Counted from the first letter of the stretch, positions 1 through 14,929 are shown. The stretch: 64,000 nt of DNA from Blattamonas nauphoetae (GCA_033064195.1 JARBJD010000035.1:248001-312000), one strand, 5' to 3'. Program-made: numbers and translations. Notes: generated by a model from the letters alone, not told the origin.

Positions 1-3000
1 CCGTCTGACTCAACATGTCAGATTGATCTTCACCACCGCTTGGTGTCGGCGTTGTGACTGATGTTCGGTCAACTCCTCCCTCTTCGCGTACCCAGACAGC
101 GGTCCTTCTTGTATCATCCCAATCCGGAACTTCTCCATTCACATATGCAGTGCTCCTGTACTTGATGGGAACCAATCGACACATCAACGGGAAGGCAGTG
201 TTCTGAACAGCAGATGGTGTGAATGTTGCAGTGATTAGCTTTTTGCTGTTCGGTTGGATGTGACCAACAGAGGGTGAGATTGTGAAGTCAGAGAGACATC
301 CCACATAGTCATCTGGAGTTGGCCAGACAGGTTCCGGGTCTGGAATGAGGTCCTCTGGTTGTGCTTGTTGGACCGCCTTCGAAGCTTGAGCTTTGGCTTT
401 GGGATCTGGCTTTCCGCTGGCTTCCTGTTCTGCCTTTTCTGCATCAAGTTTGGCCCGAAGGGCTTTGCGTTCATCATCGACTTTCTTCTTCATTTCCTTC
501 ATCTGTTTTTCTTGTGCGAAAGATGCAAACAATCCAGTCTGTGTCTCTGGGGTGCCGACGGGATTCCAACAGAATCGAAGAGGAGTCTCACCCTGATTGT
601 TCATCACAAAAGTCACCTTTCGTGCCTCTCCAAGAAGAACATCGCCGAATGACAGGATGTCAGTCGAATTGTTGACAACTTCCTTTGCATCAGCCCCAAT
701 GCCAAAGGAGGCAATGAGGTCGGCTGCTTCCTTGTCAACAGCAGTCGAATCACCTGGTTTTCCAGCTTGAGCAGGTGGTTTTGCGGCTGGAGCTTTCGCT
801 GCTGTTTTCGGTTGTGTTTGGGGTTGGGCAGCTTTGTCTTGCTCAAGTCTTTGCTTCTCTCGACGATGTTTCATTTGGACAGAGACTTTGGCACTGCATT
901 CAACAGCATTTTGGAGAGGAGTGGTGGAGACTGGTGCGGCATTCGGAGCTGATTGAACAGTGATTTGTTTGAACAGCTGGGAGCTGACAGACGGAAGTGA
1001 ATCAAATGTGATGCTGGACTCAAATGCCTCGCCGCGGAGAATGAGAATGGCTTCGTCGAATGCGTTTCCATCTGCAGTGACTCGAATCTTGTCTGAGTGG
1101 GCTTCGGCAGATGTTGGACGATAAATCACATCGACATTGGCAGTCTGTTGAGGGCTCAGAGAGAACGAGATGATTCTGCCTTTCTTTTTGGGCGATGCTG
1201 ACTTCAGAGTTTGCGACACATGATCATCCGTAACTGTGTGGTCCGTCAGAAGGTCACTGTCACTCAGAAGAGCTTGGAAGTCTTGAGACGATGGGAGTTC
1301 CAGACGAGCATTGCACTGAACCATGCTGTCATTCTTGACTGTGAAGAATGCGCTGGCACTCTTTCCAACAATCGTCCGTTTGAATGTGAGTACACTCTTT
1401 CCAATGTCATCGTTTTGAGAAGATGCTGCTGGTGCACCCTTGGCAGGAGCTGCTTTCTTGTCCTCAACTGCACTGACTGACGGCATCAATGGTGCTGGGT
1501 TGGTGATGATCACGTGTGTCAACGCGCCCTGCCCGTCCAAATCGAAGACGAGTGACTTGATCTTTTCGAGGAGAGCTTCGTGATCTGACTTTGCGGGTGC
1601 AGGGGCGCCAGGAGCTGGTTTAGCTGCAGCTGGAGCTTTTGTTTCGGCCTGAGGGGGTGGAAAGTGTGGGTCAACGATTGCCTTGAATGTGGCTTGGTAA
1701 TGCCTCATTTCAGTTGGAATGAAGGTGCATGTCACAATCTGTGTTCCGTGTGGTGGAATTGTTGTTCGCTTCGGCTCAACTTCAAACCCGGTTTCAAGGT
1801 AGGTTGATTCTTGTTGAGAACTTTGAGCGGCAGCTGGTGCAGGCTTCCCAGCTTGCGGTTTTGCTTGTGTTTGTGCCGGTTCGACACCAATCTGTTTCGA
1901 GACAACAAACATCGAGACATCACATGGGATCTTGTTCGGGTTGGTCAGCTTGAAGCGTTGCGATGAAGTCTTCCCAACGATCAGAGGACCGTAGTAGAAT
2001 GAACGTTCATCCAGAGCATAAACATTTGTGTTGTGGAACCCGCCTTCTGTTGTGGAGGAGTCTGCCTTCGGAACGATGGACTGTTCTTCGAAGATGCTCT
2101 GAACGTTGTTGACATCCAAGCCAGGCATGCAGCACTCAGCACTCAGCTCGAACTGCATTCCCATTCCATTCTGTCCGTCTTCTGGGTTGGATCCGGCAAT
2201 CAAGACTCGCAGGGCTTCATTGAATACCTGAGCAGAATCCCAGACGAAATCAACGGTGACAACTGTCGATTCACCAGTTGGAATTGTTCCAGCTGCAGGG
2301 TGGATGGTGAACGGTCCGACCTGGAGAGTCTCTTGTGACCCATCTGACGATGCCTTTTGATTTGCAGCTGCAGGAGCTGGTTTCTTGTCCTTTGGATTGG
2401 CTGGCTCAGCATTGGCTGCAGTGATCAGGCTATTCAGTTTGGACAGATTATCCTTCGCATCTTGTTCTTTGCTGACCATCCATCTCATCTCAAACAGCCC
2501 TGTGTTGTGAAGTTCGAACACCTTCGTTCTCTTCTCGAGGGCAGCAAGAGGACCAAAGTTGAGGCCATGAGATGGTTGGAGTCTGAAGCTGCTGAAGACT
2601 GCACTTCCCTTGAGCGGAACAGGGATGACACAAGAGAGGGCCTTGTCCAGTTCGGCTTGTCTCTCCTTCTGTTTTGTCGCTTGTTTCTTTGCTGTCATCG
2701 ATGAGCGAACAGTAAGTGTCTTCTCTTCTTCGTCTGGTTTGTCCAGTTCAATGACTTTCTCGTAAATCCGAATCTGGATGTCTTCTGTGGAGTCGATGTT
2801 CACTTCCTTATGTGCAATCCAGTCAACTGTCAGCTGATCGCCCTCTGGTTTTGCTGCATCCTTCGGATTCGGTTTGGCTTTGGCAGCAGGAGCATCGCCG
2901 GCAGCTTTCAGGACACCACTCATGGGTGAGATTGTGACACACTGCTTGGCGTTCTCACTCATGACAACCTCGTAAGTGCTATCGTATTTTCCCTTGTTTT

Positions 3001-6000
3001 GAAGGAAGATGCTGTGGCATGCCTTCTCTTCCACGCGGAGTGTGCCAAAGTGAAGACCTTCTGCGACTGGTTGGAATGTGGTGTCAACGGCAACTTCAAA
3101 TGCTTCGGCTGTGATCCCAACGGTGTGCGATTTGAGGGCGAGAGGATCCGCAACTGGAGCTGCTCCTTTCGCTGGTGCTGCTTGTGGAGTAGCTTGCTCC
3201 GTGGCTGAGCTCACGAGATCGTTTTCGTCTGAAATGTGAATTTTGAGGGTTTCGTTCACATTTGTTGGTTCAAGTGGAGAAAACTTCACTTTGACTGTTA
3301 CAGACGTTCCTGGGGCAAGCAGACCCTCCTTTGGTGAAACAGAGAAGGATGGAGGCAGGAGAGCAGTACCATCCTTGTTCCAGTCAGCCTTCTGGTCAGC
3401 AACTGGCGCTTTCGCCTGACCTTTCACAGGAGCTGCTTGAGACTGTCCAGGTCCACCGTACAACAGTTTCCATTTTGTTGGGAGGGTGCTGACGTTTTTC
3501 AGAACAAACGACTTCTCCAACGTTCTCTTGACAAGAAGTTTCTCGAAGGTGAGTGATTCAGCTGAGACGGAAATCTTCGGAATATCACCAACAGCAGAGA
3601 GAGGGAAGAAGAGAGGGACAGGAGAGTTCTGAACAGAGCAGACGAGAATGTCGGAGCAGACTCCAATCGAAGGAGGAATTGAATACAGATCAATTGTTTT
3701 TGACTCATTCGGCGGAATGGTGATCGAGTCACTCTGGAGGAAGAAAGACGGAAGGTTGGATTCACATGGTTTTGTGCAGGCAACGAACTTCTCCTCTTTC
3801 TTTGGCTCTTCAGGTGGAACTTCTTCTGTTTTTCCGGCTGCGACTGGTGGTTTGGCAGGTGCCTTTTCAGCTTGTTTTGGAGCACCTTTCTGAGGTTGTG
3901 CGATTTGGTTCTGAAGCTGCTGAAGGTTGGACTGTGTCGCGATTGACGAGAGAAGAGGTGGAGCGATAAAGTCGGCTGATTTTTCAGTCGACGAAGAACG
4001 GAGGAATGAGAGCTTCACATTGGCATCCATTGAACTGCTGTTGGTGAGTGTTAATGGATGCATATATGCTCCCATTGCTGGTGTTGGGATCGAGAGTCGT
4101 GTTGTTTCTGGTGTGGTGGGACGAGAGGTTGGAGCAGCAGAGGGAGCTGTGGATGCAGCTTTTGGCTGAGCAGCTTGTCCCTTCGGTTGGACGGGTGGAG
4201 CCTGGCTGTATTTGTCTCCAAAGAGGATCTTCGGTGGCGTGACAAGAATCGGTCCAAATTCGAAGTGGTTCGTGTTCAGAATTTGTTCGAGATTCTTCGA
4301 AGGATCTTCCTCTTTCTTCTCTTCTTCCGGAGCATCTTCTTTCTTGACGCTATCTTTCTTTGGTTTGGGAGGTTGGAGAATCAAGAACTGTTTGTGTGTG
4401 CACGTGAGTTGTTCTGGAGTGACCAGTGGGTACTTGGCCTCTTCTTCTTTCTCTTTTGGCTGGTTGTCCTTCCATTTCCATGGATCGGCTTCCACTTTCT
4501 CTTTCTTTGGCAGAGCAAGAATGTTGCGGAAGATCATCTTTGGATCATTGATGATCGATGGAAGGGCGACAGATGCTCGAAGTTTGACGAGATATTGGAG
4601 ACGGGATGACGGCGAGAGACCCTGCTCTGGAGGGAGACTGACACTGACCATCTTTCCTCCCTTTCGGACAGTCGTCTGAATGATGGCTGTTTCTGTTGTC
4701 TCGAAATGGAGGACAGTATCCAACTTACCCAAAATGTCTGAACGGAAAGATACGAAGACACTGATCTCAGAGTTGGCATCGATGACCCAGCGAGTCTGCG
4801 GCTTGAGATTCTCTGTGTCCAACCCGAATGGGATGATCTTTCCATCAACTTTCTTTTGTTCTGGTTCTTCCACGATGGGTTTGGGTGACAACGGCGTTTG
4901 AGTGGGAGACGATGGTCTTGACTTGGACTTTACAGCACCTGGCTCGTCTTTAGATGAAGGAGATGCGGCTCGACCTGGGCTCGAAGGTCGTTTGGTTGGT
5001 GTCGAAGGTGGAGTTGCACGAGGTGATGCTGCCTTTGGAGACGCGGTTCTGCTGGGAGACGCAGGTTTTTGTGTTGTTGACGGAGACCCTGGTTTTGCAG
5101 TTGTTCTCGACGGTGACGCTGGTCTGGTCGCTTTTGGTTTAACTGTTGCAGTTGTTGAAGGAGTTTTGGATGTGGTTTTCTGTTTGGCTTGCGTCTTGGC
5201 GACTGACTGGCGATTCCCTGTAGTGGAGGTTCGCATTTTGTCCTTTCCTTCGTTTCGAAGCTGTTTGAGGTACGAGTGAGAGGTGAGACTTGGCTCGAGA
5301 GTTGAAGTGGAATCAGGAATGGTGAACAGAAGAAGATTGTGGATGGATGGAGAAGGTTCGTTGTCTGGACGTTTCCGATTGATCTTTGGAGAGACGACTC
5401 GATTTTGTTGGGACGGAGACTGAGGAAGGAACTGTATCATTGACATTTGTGGAAGTGGACTTGTGAGTGGTGGAAGCGGTGAGGGATAGAGGAGTGCCAT
5501 TTCTGACGGAGTGAGACGCTCAATGAGAGGAATCTTTGGTTCGGGCTCTTTCGCTGGTGGTTCGGGTTCTGGTTCAGGCTCAGGTTGCTTTGCACCAGCC
5601 TTTGCGGCAACCTTTGGTTGCGGCTTTTGTGCAGCCGCTTTCTTCTTTGGATCAAGTGCAGCGAGCTCTTCCTCGGTTGGTGGAGGTGGCGGTTCCTCGA
5701 GTGGAGGAATGGGAAGAATGGATGACGACCAGGTCCCAGTCTGTCCCTGTCGGAGAGGCGGTTGATTGTACATTTGGAACACGGAGACTTGAGGAATGGG
5801 TGGACCCTTTGCGAGCTCTGCCTGTTCGTAGGCGAGTCTGTGGGCATTTTCGATCGCTTCTTCTTTCTGTCTGTACTTCTCAACGAGTGAGTTCGGGAGA
5901 TCTCCAAGTAATGGGACAACAAGTGGATCTTCTCTGTGAGTGGGTGGCTGTGACGTTGCGAATGAATGGAATTTGGCGACAACAGTTCCTTTGATGACAC

Positions 6001-9000
6001 GGAGAAGGAGGGTGTCTGGGATGGCTGTTCGAAGGTAAGGATGGACGTGAGCTTGAGTGCATCCAAAACGATCGACGAAAGAAGGACGAGCATGTTGAAC
6101 AAACTGGATTGGAACAAGACCAGGCGTTGGATCATGAGATTGTGAGGATTCTGGTTGAAGTGCTTCGTCATCTTTTGGAGTTGATGGTGAATCAGCTTCC
6201 TGTTGGATGTTCGGTTCCTCATTTCCAAGATCGGCGGTAATCTTGTTTGCTTCGTCCATGTCGATCGAAGAATCAAAGCCCTCCTCTTCAATTTCACGTT
6301 GAATATCTTCTTTTGTGACAGAATCAGGTTCCTCATCTGCGAAGACAACATCAGGAATGACCGGCTTTGGCTTTTCTGGGATGACCTCGGCTGGTTGATC
6401 TTTTGCTGCCACAGTTGGAGCTGTGTCCTTCTTCTTCGGGTCTGACGGTTTGATGTTTGAGACGTACCCTTCAGCTGGTTGTGGAGCTTCGGTGGCTTCG
6501 GGTTCTGGTTCAGATTCTTCTCTGTCTGTTTCATCGACGAGGTTGTACTTTTTCTCATCGATCTTTCGTCGGGTTGTCCAGAATCTGATTGTGTGGGCAA
6601 CACACGGTGGAAGCTTTGCGAAGACTCCATATTTCTGGTTGTCGTTCATGACCTTCTGCATTGGATCAACGAGGCTGATCTCTTCTTGTTGGACTGGGAC
6701 ATCTTTAGCTTTCGGATCTGGTTTCTTGGCTTCAACAGCTGGTGTTGGAGGATGTTCTTTCTCTTTCAGTGCAGAAAGAGTGCTCTCAATTTCTCTGTCT
6801 CTCCATCCTCTGAATCCATCGCATCCGTCAAACGTCGCCGTCTGGGCAAATTCTTGCGCCATGTTGCCAACTTCACTGCCTGACAACTCTTCCGGCTCAG
6901 GTTGTGGTGGGAGTTGTGTTTTTCCCTTCTGAGCAGCAGCTGGAGGTGCTGGAGCCTTTGCTCCTTTGGCAGCATCTTTTGCTGCTTGTTGTTCAGCGAG
7001 TAGAGCAGCTTGCTGTGCGTTGGCGTTTTCAGCAAGAAGTTTCACGAGATAAGCACGTGTTGCCACGTCGAGACGGAGAATGGCTGCACGAAGTGAAACT
7101 TGATAGAGTTGTGCAATGGCTGTGAACGGATTTTGAGAAGGATGGAGTGGAAGAAGAACCTGCTGCAATGCGGAGAGATGTGCAAAGCCTGATTCATCGA
7201 CCGGAAGCGTGACCGACTGTTCTTCTTCTACCGGATCCTTTTGTTCAGTTTTGACAGGAACCTTCGCTTGAGGCTGTTTGGCAACTGGCTTCGGCTTTTG
7301 GGCGGCTGCACCTTTTGCTGCCTGAGTTTGATCTTGAGCTGGTGGCTGAATGGGTTCTGGCACTCCGTTGATGAGAACCGCGTGTGGAGGAAGCTGGCGT
7401 TGCCCCTTCAGAACTTCAACTGCATTGTTCAGATCTTCTTTGGCCTTGGCGATGAGATCGTTGATGTGCTCGAGATCTTTTTCAAACAACCCACGTTCTT
7501 CTTCATATTCTGCGACAGACTCGTCGTAGACTTTTCGTTGTTCATCGGTGAGATCCTCATACTGCTCGTCCGACAGTTTTGTGTTTAACGTTCGTCCGTT
7601 GAGGAGGAGGTTGAGAGATGGTGGAGTTGCGATGAGTCTGTTCTTCACAGATTCCAAGCTGTCGAGATATCGGCCACGTGTCGCCGCGAATGGTGTGTCG
7701 AGAAGGAGAACATGAAGACGGTGTGTGGGTTGGAGAGAGTTTCGAAGCGAGAGGAGAGTTGAATCAAACAGGAATGGCGCGAAAATGATTGATCGAGAAA
7801 CAGTGAATGCTGTCTCCGACAACGTCTCAAGAGTCGGGAACAGTCTCCTCAGATTGAGTGATTTCTTGGTGAGTGGTCTGTTGTTCTCGTCATCCATTTC
7901 TTCGTCGTCGTCCTGAGGCTGGTTCCATGGAAGGAAGAGATCATTGATTGTGGAAATGTCGATTGAATGAGTCAGGTCATCCAACACAAAGCCTTTCTTC
8001 TGTTCTTCACCAGCAATCCACACTTTGAAGACTTGAATGAGTAACTCCTCTGGGAAATGGATCGATTCAATCTGGAAAGCAAAGTGAGCTTCATCTTCTT
8101 TCTCCTTCGCCTTCATGACGGCTTCTGGATCAACAATTTCTGGTTCGACTGGAACTTCCTCAACGACCTTTCCTTTCCCTGCCGCTGGCTTTGGTTGGGC
8201 TGCTTGTTTAGCTTGAGCTTTCGGGGCGTTTTTGCCAGCTTTGTCGAGTGGCTCTGGTGGCTCCATCTGCTCCTTCAGGAATGCGATTTCCGCTGCTTTC
8301 TTTTGGGCTTGTCGCTTGCTCTTCTTTTCCTGGGCAATCTTTTCTAATGCTTCGTTCATTTCAGCGATCCTCTTCTTTTTCTTCTCTTCTCGATCGAGGA
8401 AGGCAGCCATCAAATCTTTGTCCATTTTCTGGAGAGTCTCCTTGGCAAGAGCACCAAGCTTGATTAACTCCAGATCAGCTGCATACTTCTCTCTTTCTGC
8501 AACAACTGCAAGTTGTTCTTCGGACAGGAGTTCTCTGTTCTTCAGCCCCATCATTGGATCGAACTCTCGTGACTCTTCTGACGATGATGGTTTGACGTCC
8601 TTCTTCGCGCCTTTCACTTCCTTCTCCTTCTCTTTCTCTTGTTCTCTGAGTGTCTCAAGATCAGGAATTTCTGGTGGTTCTGAGATGCTTTTGGAGATGG
8701 ATTCCGATTGGAGAATGATAGAGTTGACGATTCCTGTCGTTTGCCATACTGGAAGCTCGAATTCTTCTCCAAGCAAAGAAGCAGATGTCGTTTTCCCAGA
8801 CATGGGAAGACCCGTGACAACATACGCTGGTACGAAGGAGGGAGCTTGAAGTTGAGCTGGTGCACTTTTGTCAGTGAAGTCGGAATCTCCAACACCTTTA
8901 TCGCCCGCTGGTTGCGTGTCCTTTGGATGTTCGGCTGGAGGTAGCTGCTGTGTTGAAGCGGCTCGAGTTGGTGCTGCAGTTCCAGCGACTGGTTTCTGTC

Positions 9001-12000
9001 CAGCTTTAGCAGCAGCTTTTGGATCAACTGGTGTTTCTTGAATCTCTTCTGGTTTCGGAGTTGGTTGTGGGAGATCCCTGGCTTTGGGTTGTTGCGATTC
9101 CAGGAACATTTTGAGGGAATAGTCATCAGGAACATTTCCGTCAGTCATGAGCCAATCAACGACGTGCTTTTCCTTGAAAGCCTTGATGAGTTCAGACGGG
9201 AGTGGTTCTCCTGCGGAACGTGATGGGACAAGACTTGGTTGGGGTGGCGCTTCCCGTTGTGTTTGGCGTGCAGACTTCTTCTTTTCCTCGAATGGGACAC
9301 ACTCGCGGATCACCGATTCCTCAAACATGTACTGTCGATCAAATTCAGTTGAGAACACCTCGACGGGGAAAGGAGAGAAGTTCTTGATGGAGAATTGGTA
9401 TTGGATCCCGTTGGTGAACGGAAGAATCGGAGGGAGGCTGATGTTTTGTGGTGTGATGAGAATATCAGCTTCCGCACTTTGCCCGCGAATCGTGATGAAC
9501 TTCGTTTGAGTGTTTGCAGAAATCTTGATTGGGATTTTGAGTGAATAGTTCACATATTTCCCGTTCTGTGTGATCGACGACAGACCGACAGGCAGCATGG
9601 ACCATCTCTGCGGTGTGAAGATCACTTTGACGTCAGTGTGTTCTCCAGCTTGGAGTGTTCCTTTCAGTGGTTCGACTGCCAGCCATGACGAATGGTCCTG
9701 ATTGTCGGGGTTGGTTCGGAGGGACCAGCTTGCTGGGATTGGAGATCCTGCAGTGGCTGGACATGCATTCGTTATCCTGAAATATCCGATTGCCTGTTGG
9801 CCAACACGGAGAGAGCCGAAGTCCAACCGATCCGAGGAGAGTTCGACGTCTGGCACAGAAATTGAGGCCTGGAGACTGATCAGGACGATCGGTCCCCCTC
9901 TGATCGTGATTGGGAGTGTTGTGTTGATTGTTCCTGACAATTTCAGCCCTTTTGGTGTTCTGTCGCCCTCGATGGAAGTGGAAGGGGGAGATGTTGCTGG
10001 TGTGGGACTCGCTGTGGCTGTCGGAACGACAGTGCCCTTTCCGTCGATGAGGGCTGAGTGATGTGGAGTGAATGAAATGGTCATGTCAACATGTTCGTTG
10101 GGAGGGAGCTTCTGAATCTTGTCTGGAGTGACGTTAAATCCTTGTTGGATGATCGGTCGGAGATCCATGTCGAGAGTGAGAGGGGTGAAACCAGTGTTGA
10201 CAATGCGGAATGTTCTCTTCTTTGTTTGTGAAGTGATGAGAGAGCCAAACTCGCAGACGTATCTGGCAAGGACTGGAACGTTCTTTGGGATGCGTGTGGT
10301 GACTTTTGGATCAAGTGGAATAAGTGTTTGAGTGAGAGTGGAGTGTGGAACGAGTTGCTTGATCATTCCGATTCTCTCAGATTCGGCTTCGAGCTGTGTG
10401 ATGACAGGCGCGAGATTCTTGGGGAGGTTGTTGACGGCAGGGTTGTAAGCTAAAGTCTCTCCGAGCCCGGATTTTTGAGCGCCTGGCGTTGGTGGCGCAG
10501 TTTGAGACTGAACCTCGTTCAAAGATTTGATGGCAGCAGCGAGACTGTTCCGGAGAGTCGCCTGAGGCGGTGACACGAAATGCCAGGCAGTTGCAACGGT
10601 TGTTTGGGTTTGGATATCAACAGCTGGTTCCTGCCTTCTCTTCGGCTTGATGCGTTGGATGCTGGCTGCTCCATCAGAGACGAACTCTTCTGGGTACATG
10701 ATGGGATTGAGAAGTTCTGGAGGGATCGATTCAAGCCCATTCTTCAGCAAACACAGCTCAGATGGAAGTTTCCCGTCGGGGCTCTGTGGATTGAGCTGCA
10801 TGAGGATGGCTGGAGACGGTTCAACAGCAGGTGAGTTGTTGATCTCATCGACAACAGATGTCACGGCGTTGTCAAGAAGATCTTGCTGGATGTTATCCAT
10901 CACACGTGTGAGCCCAATCGTGAGACGGGGGAAGATGCCTCGTCCGAAGATGGTGAAGACTTCTGTTCTGAAGCTCTCGATTGCGAGGTCGACGCAAGCG
11001 AAAGAGACTTCAGGAACAACCGGACAATACTTGAAGACGAGTTTTTGCTTTCCATTTCCATTCACCCGACCGCTCTGTGGTGAAACGGAGAAGACGTTCT
11101 GTGTGATTGAGGGTTTGGGGAAGAATGACGGGTTGGTTTCTGGCCATCGAATCGGAGGTATGGTGAAGTCGAGGGGGACTGCTCCGTCGTTCACAATCAT
11201 CGCTTCCATCGTCGCATCCTGCCCGATTGGGACTGCGCCAAAGTCGAATCGGGTGGTGTCGATGTGGTAGGCTATCGTTGAAGCTGAGCCCTTCAGCTGG
11301 ACTTCATATGATGGGCCGCCCACAACATCGCAGACAGCCAGAATGGTTGAATGTGTGGAGCTCAGCTGGATCCCAAGCTTTCCGATCATTGTGAACGAGA
11401 CTTCGATCGTCTGGCCTGGCTCAAGATCAAACTGGTTTGGTGTGATGTTGATGAGATCAGCGAGAGCCTCTGTGAGTGGTTGCATGCTTCCGAGCTGAGA
11501 GAGTCTGTTCTGATTTTGGGTGTTTGAATTGCTCATGCGGACGTTGCTGTTGATGGTGTTTGCATTTGAAGTGGACGAATGAGTTTGGTTGGCAGATTGT
11601 GAAATGCGGGGGAGGGTGCTTGCGGGTGTCGATGAGAGGGCCTTCTCGACGAGGACCCACGACGCAGACACCGGGAGAGTGCTGGAGTTGGTGAATGTGG
11701 TTTTGATGGTCTTCTTGGCGTCTGTGAGAACACACCCAAAGTCGACGATCTTTGTCTTTGTTTGGAGGTTGGGGTAGTGAACCTCTCCAATAAGCTCGAT
11801 TGTGTCCTTGTTTCTGGACGGTTCGCGATCTCGATACACAATCTGGATTTTGTCTTTGAATGTCCGGGATTGCATCTCATCTTCGTTAAACTTGCCGTTG
11901 AAGGTGACTTCGACGTTCTTTGTTGAGTGTGGATCAACGCAGACGACGTCGTCGGACAAGTGGAATGGTGCTGAAGTGATGAGGGACGCGTGGACAGGAA

Positions 12001-14779
12001 GTGAAGTGTTGTTAGTGAGGGTGAGAGTGTCTTTGAGCAATCCGAGCGACATTTCCGGATCAGTCGAAGACGGGTTGTTTGCTGAATCTGGTCTGTCTCC
12101 TTGGAAGCTCTCGCGGTCGGTTGCGAGAGTGTTGTTTTCGTCTGTTGAGTGAAAGACGAACAAGAATTGCTTTTTGTTGGGAATGATGAGGGGGAGTTGG
12201 AAGTCGGCTTTGATGATTGGTTCGAAGAGATTGTGGGACTGCTTGCCTTGAGTGACCTTGCACACCCATTTCTCCATCACACTCTCGACTTTTTCACTTT
12301 GCCCGCTCACTGTGAAGAGGGCTTCCTCGCCTGGCTTCAGTGTCAGCCGAGCGGGGACGATTGAGAAGAGTGGCGGCCTGTTCTGTTCTGATTCTGGGAG
12401 AGCAGCGAGTTCGGATTTTGTCTTCTTCAAGCTGTTCCACTGGACGGCTTGAGGCTGACGTCCTCTGTTGCAGAGCATGAATTCCATTGCGATTGGTTGG
12501 TTGATGAACCGCGGACCGAAGTCAAACGAATTCATGTCCTTTCCACTCGACAGTGCTTCTCCGTCGAGGGCTTCTGTAGCAACAAGAGTATCTCCCTTTC
12601 CATTCGCAGAAAGCGGGATTGCGTAATCTTGTGGTGCATCTGTGACGATGATGTTCAAGACGTCTTTGAACAGAATGGCGTCTTTGAGGTAGCAGTGAAT
12701 TGGGAGAATGAACGACTCGTGGGCAGGGATTGTTCCTTCCGACACTTCTGGTTTGAATACTCCGTCCTTCCGCTTACAGTACATCCTGAAGTCGGCGGGG
12801 ATCTCTGCCTCGTTGGTCATGGTAAGGTTCTCGATCACGTCGGTGATGACGGGGATGTCGCCAAAGGAGACACTCTGTCGACTGAAGGTTAGACGAGGGC
12901 CGAGAGCGTTGGCAGTGATGGTGAATTTGATGGGTTGGTCATTCCCAACAATTCGGAAGAAGAAGGGGATCTCGATTGGTCCAAGACGGTCGGCCATGAA
13001 GTTCAGAACGACACGAGTGTGGGATTGGGGAGCGAGTGGTCCTTTTGTGACTTGGGCGGTGATGGATGCGATGGAACGAAGAGCTTCCTCTTCGGGAACC
13101 ATCTCGTATTGTGCGAAGAGACTGGTTGTGTTGATGAAATCAAAGGTCGGATGATATTCAGTTCGGAAGAAGATATCGCCAAGTTCGATCAGAGTGGTGC
13201 TGACGGTGATTCGGGGGACCATTGCATCAGCAGAGAGTGGGAGAACGAGAGCATTCTCTCCAATCTCCGTAACATCAACACATAATCGTGTTGATTCGGC
13301 AGAATATCGACGGATATATGCTGGAATAAAATCGATCCTCATTCGGATGCGGGTTTGTGGTTCTAGAGTTCCTTGTTGTGGTGTGCATGAAAACTCTCTC
13401 GAAAGAAATGTATGTCCCTTTTTCTTCTTTTTAGCTTGTCTGTCTGTGACTGCTGCGCTCTGTTGGCCCGATTTTTGATCTTCAATGGCATTGGTTGCGC
13501 CGTCATTCTGCTTCCAAGAGACATCATCTTCATGGACTTCAAATCGTGTTTTATAATGAAGAGGGATTTCACTTGAGTTAAATAATTCAACGTCTCTATG
13601 AACAAGGAATCCCATCGAACAAGAACCAAATTCAATTCCGCTTTTGTTGAATTCGATTGTTGGGAAGAGGACGACACCTCGCACGGTACATTTCAGCTTC
13701 AAATCCGTGTCCTCGAATGCAAAAACTCCGCATTCCTCGAATGGGCCGACTTTTTCTCCGAAATAAGACACCTTGATTGGTAGATCAGTCCCTTCTGGAA
13801 TCATTCCGTTTGGAGGATCGAAAGTAAGTGGGGCACGTGTGAGAGGGAGAATTGGAGATGGTCGTTCTCCATTTCCCTCTGTAGTTGATTTTTGACGTGT
13901 AGTGTCCCTGTTGACAGAGAAAGACTCCCTTTCCAGTTGAGCGACTTCGAGGGAGACGGATGAAGAAGGGATCAGAGTAAAATGAGCATCAATTCCTCCA
14001 CGATTTTTAAACATGAATTTGTAGTCGTACTGAGTTTTGAGGAGGATTTCTCCAGCATCGATTGTATCGTATGATGATTCGACAAGTGCTCCAATGCCTT
14101 CACCATACAGTTTCACCTTAAGAGCGTCTTTTGTTTCACGTCCTGTGATCACACAAGTTGCTGTGCACTCCCACATTTTGGCTGAAGGTGGTGAAAACTG
14201 AATAGTGAAGCCATCTGTGGCGCCAGGCCAAACTTCTCCCTCTGAGGGAGAAAACGAAAATGGTGCTGATGGATCAAGAACCCATTGATATTGAACACGA
14301 ATTTCGGAATGGTTGCGCAGTTGGACAGCTCCTGATGATTGTTTCCCGACAAAGGCTTGTGGGATCACAACTTCCTTCGATAGGAGCTCAAGGTTCATGT
14401 TTTCAGCAGATCCACTGAGTGTAACAGAATCATTTTCACGTTTTCCATTGATAGAAACATAGAGCTGTTCTGAGTAAGAACCACAAAACTAAAAAAAGAA
14501 GAAAATAAAAATGTGATTCGAAATAAGATACATCTGGAGAAAAGCAGATATCAATTTGACATTGTTTCCCTGGTTCAAGTTCAACAGAAGGTGGATTCAC
14601 GGTAAATGGTTGATTCGTGAAGAATTCGTATGAGACGTATTGTCCAGTATTGTTCTGAATGAGTTTCGTCTGAGCGGACGTGTATCGTACTGGTGAGTTC
14701 GAAAAGGAGATAGTCTTCGGTATGCCCAAGATTGTGGCAAGGCTAGTTGCCTTGGAAGACACAGGGGGCATCTTTGACC
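1..14779 (-). CDS. HYDIN: HYDIN, axonemal central-pair protein (3' end off the window)
   Basis: HYDIN is a giant central-apparatus protein of motile cilia, attached to the C2 microtubule. The conceptual product runs about 4,900 residues without reaching its C-terminus; human HYDIN is about 5,100. It consists of many ASH/MSP-like beta-sandwich repeats, recognisable by recurring phrases such as LDPSAPFSFSPSEGEVWPG and FGSCSMGFLVHR, separated by Ala/Pro/Lys-rich linkers. Near 8,770-8,850 lies a P-loop (GLPMSGKT, about residue 1,980), matching the adenylate-kinase-like domain specific to HYDIN; a charged coiled-coil follows. Introns are seen only at the 5' end: 14489-14531 (43 nt, FSPD joined to FCGS) and probably 14780-14830. 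From 14488 to 1 the frame is open with no stop, so this is a single 14.5-kb exon. The true start is unresolved: no in-frame ATG is obvious upstream of 14779, but NME7 ends at 14930, so the 5' end must lie within about 150 bp. Identity is very secure; the first exon is not. Confidence 0.95.
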
Positions 14780-14929
14780 CTGTTCGAACGTCCGTACAAT
14801 TAGTGTGGGTAGATCTCGCAAGGTCCTTACTTCCGTAAAAGATGGAAGATACTTCTCGATGTGGTCAGAATGATGTAGTCCAAAAATGAAACATTATGAA
14901 ATGATAAGTGAGTTGAATAAAACAAGAGT

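Noticed and set aside
5437-6630. 397-residue frame on the minus strand within HYDIN
   Set aside because: It is an out-of-frame shadow of HYDIN: Ser/Gln/Asn-rich, no domains, while the HYDIN frame is open throughout.
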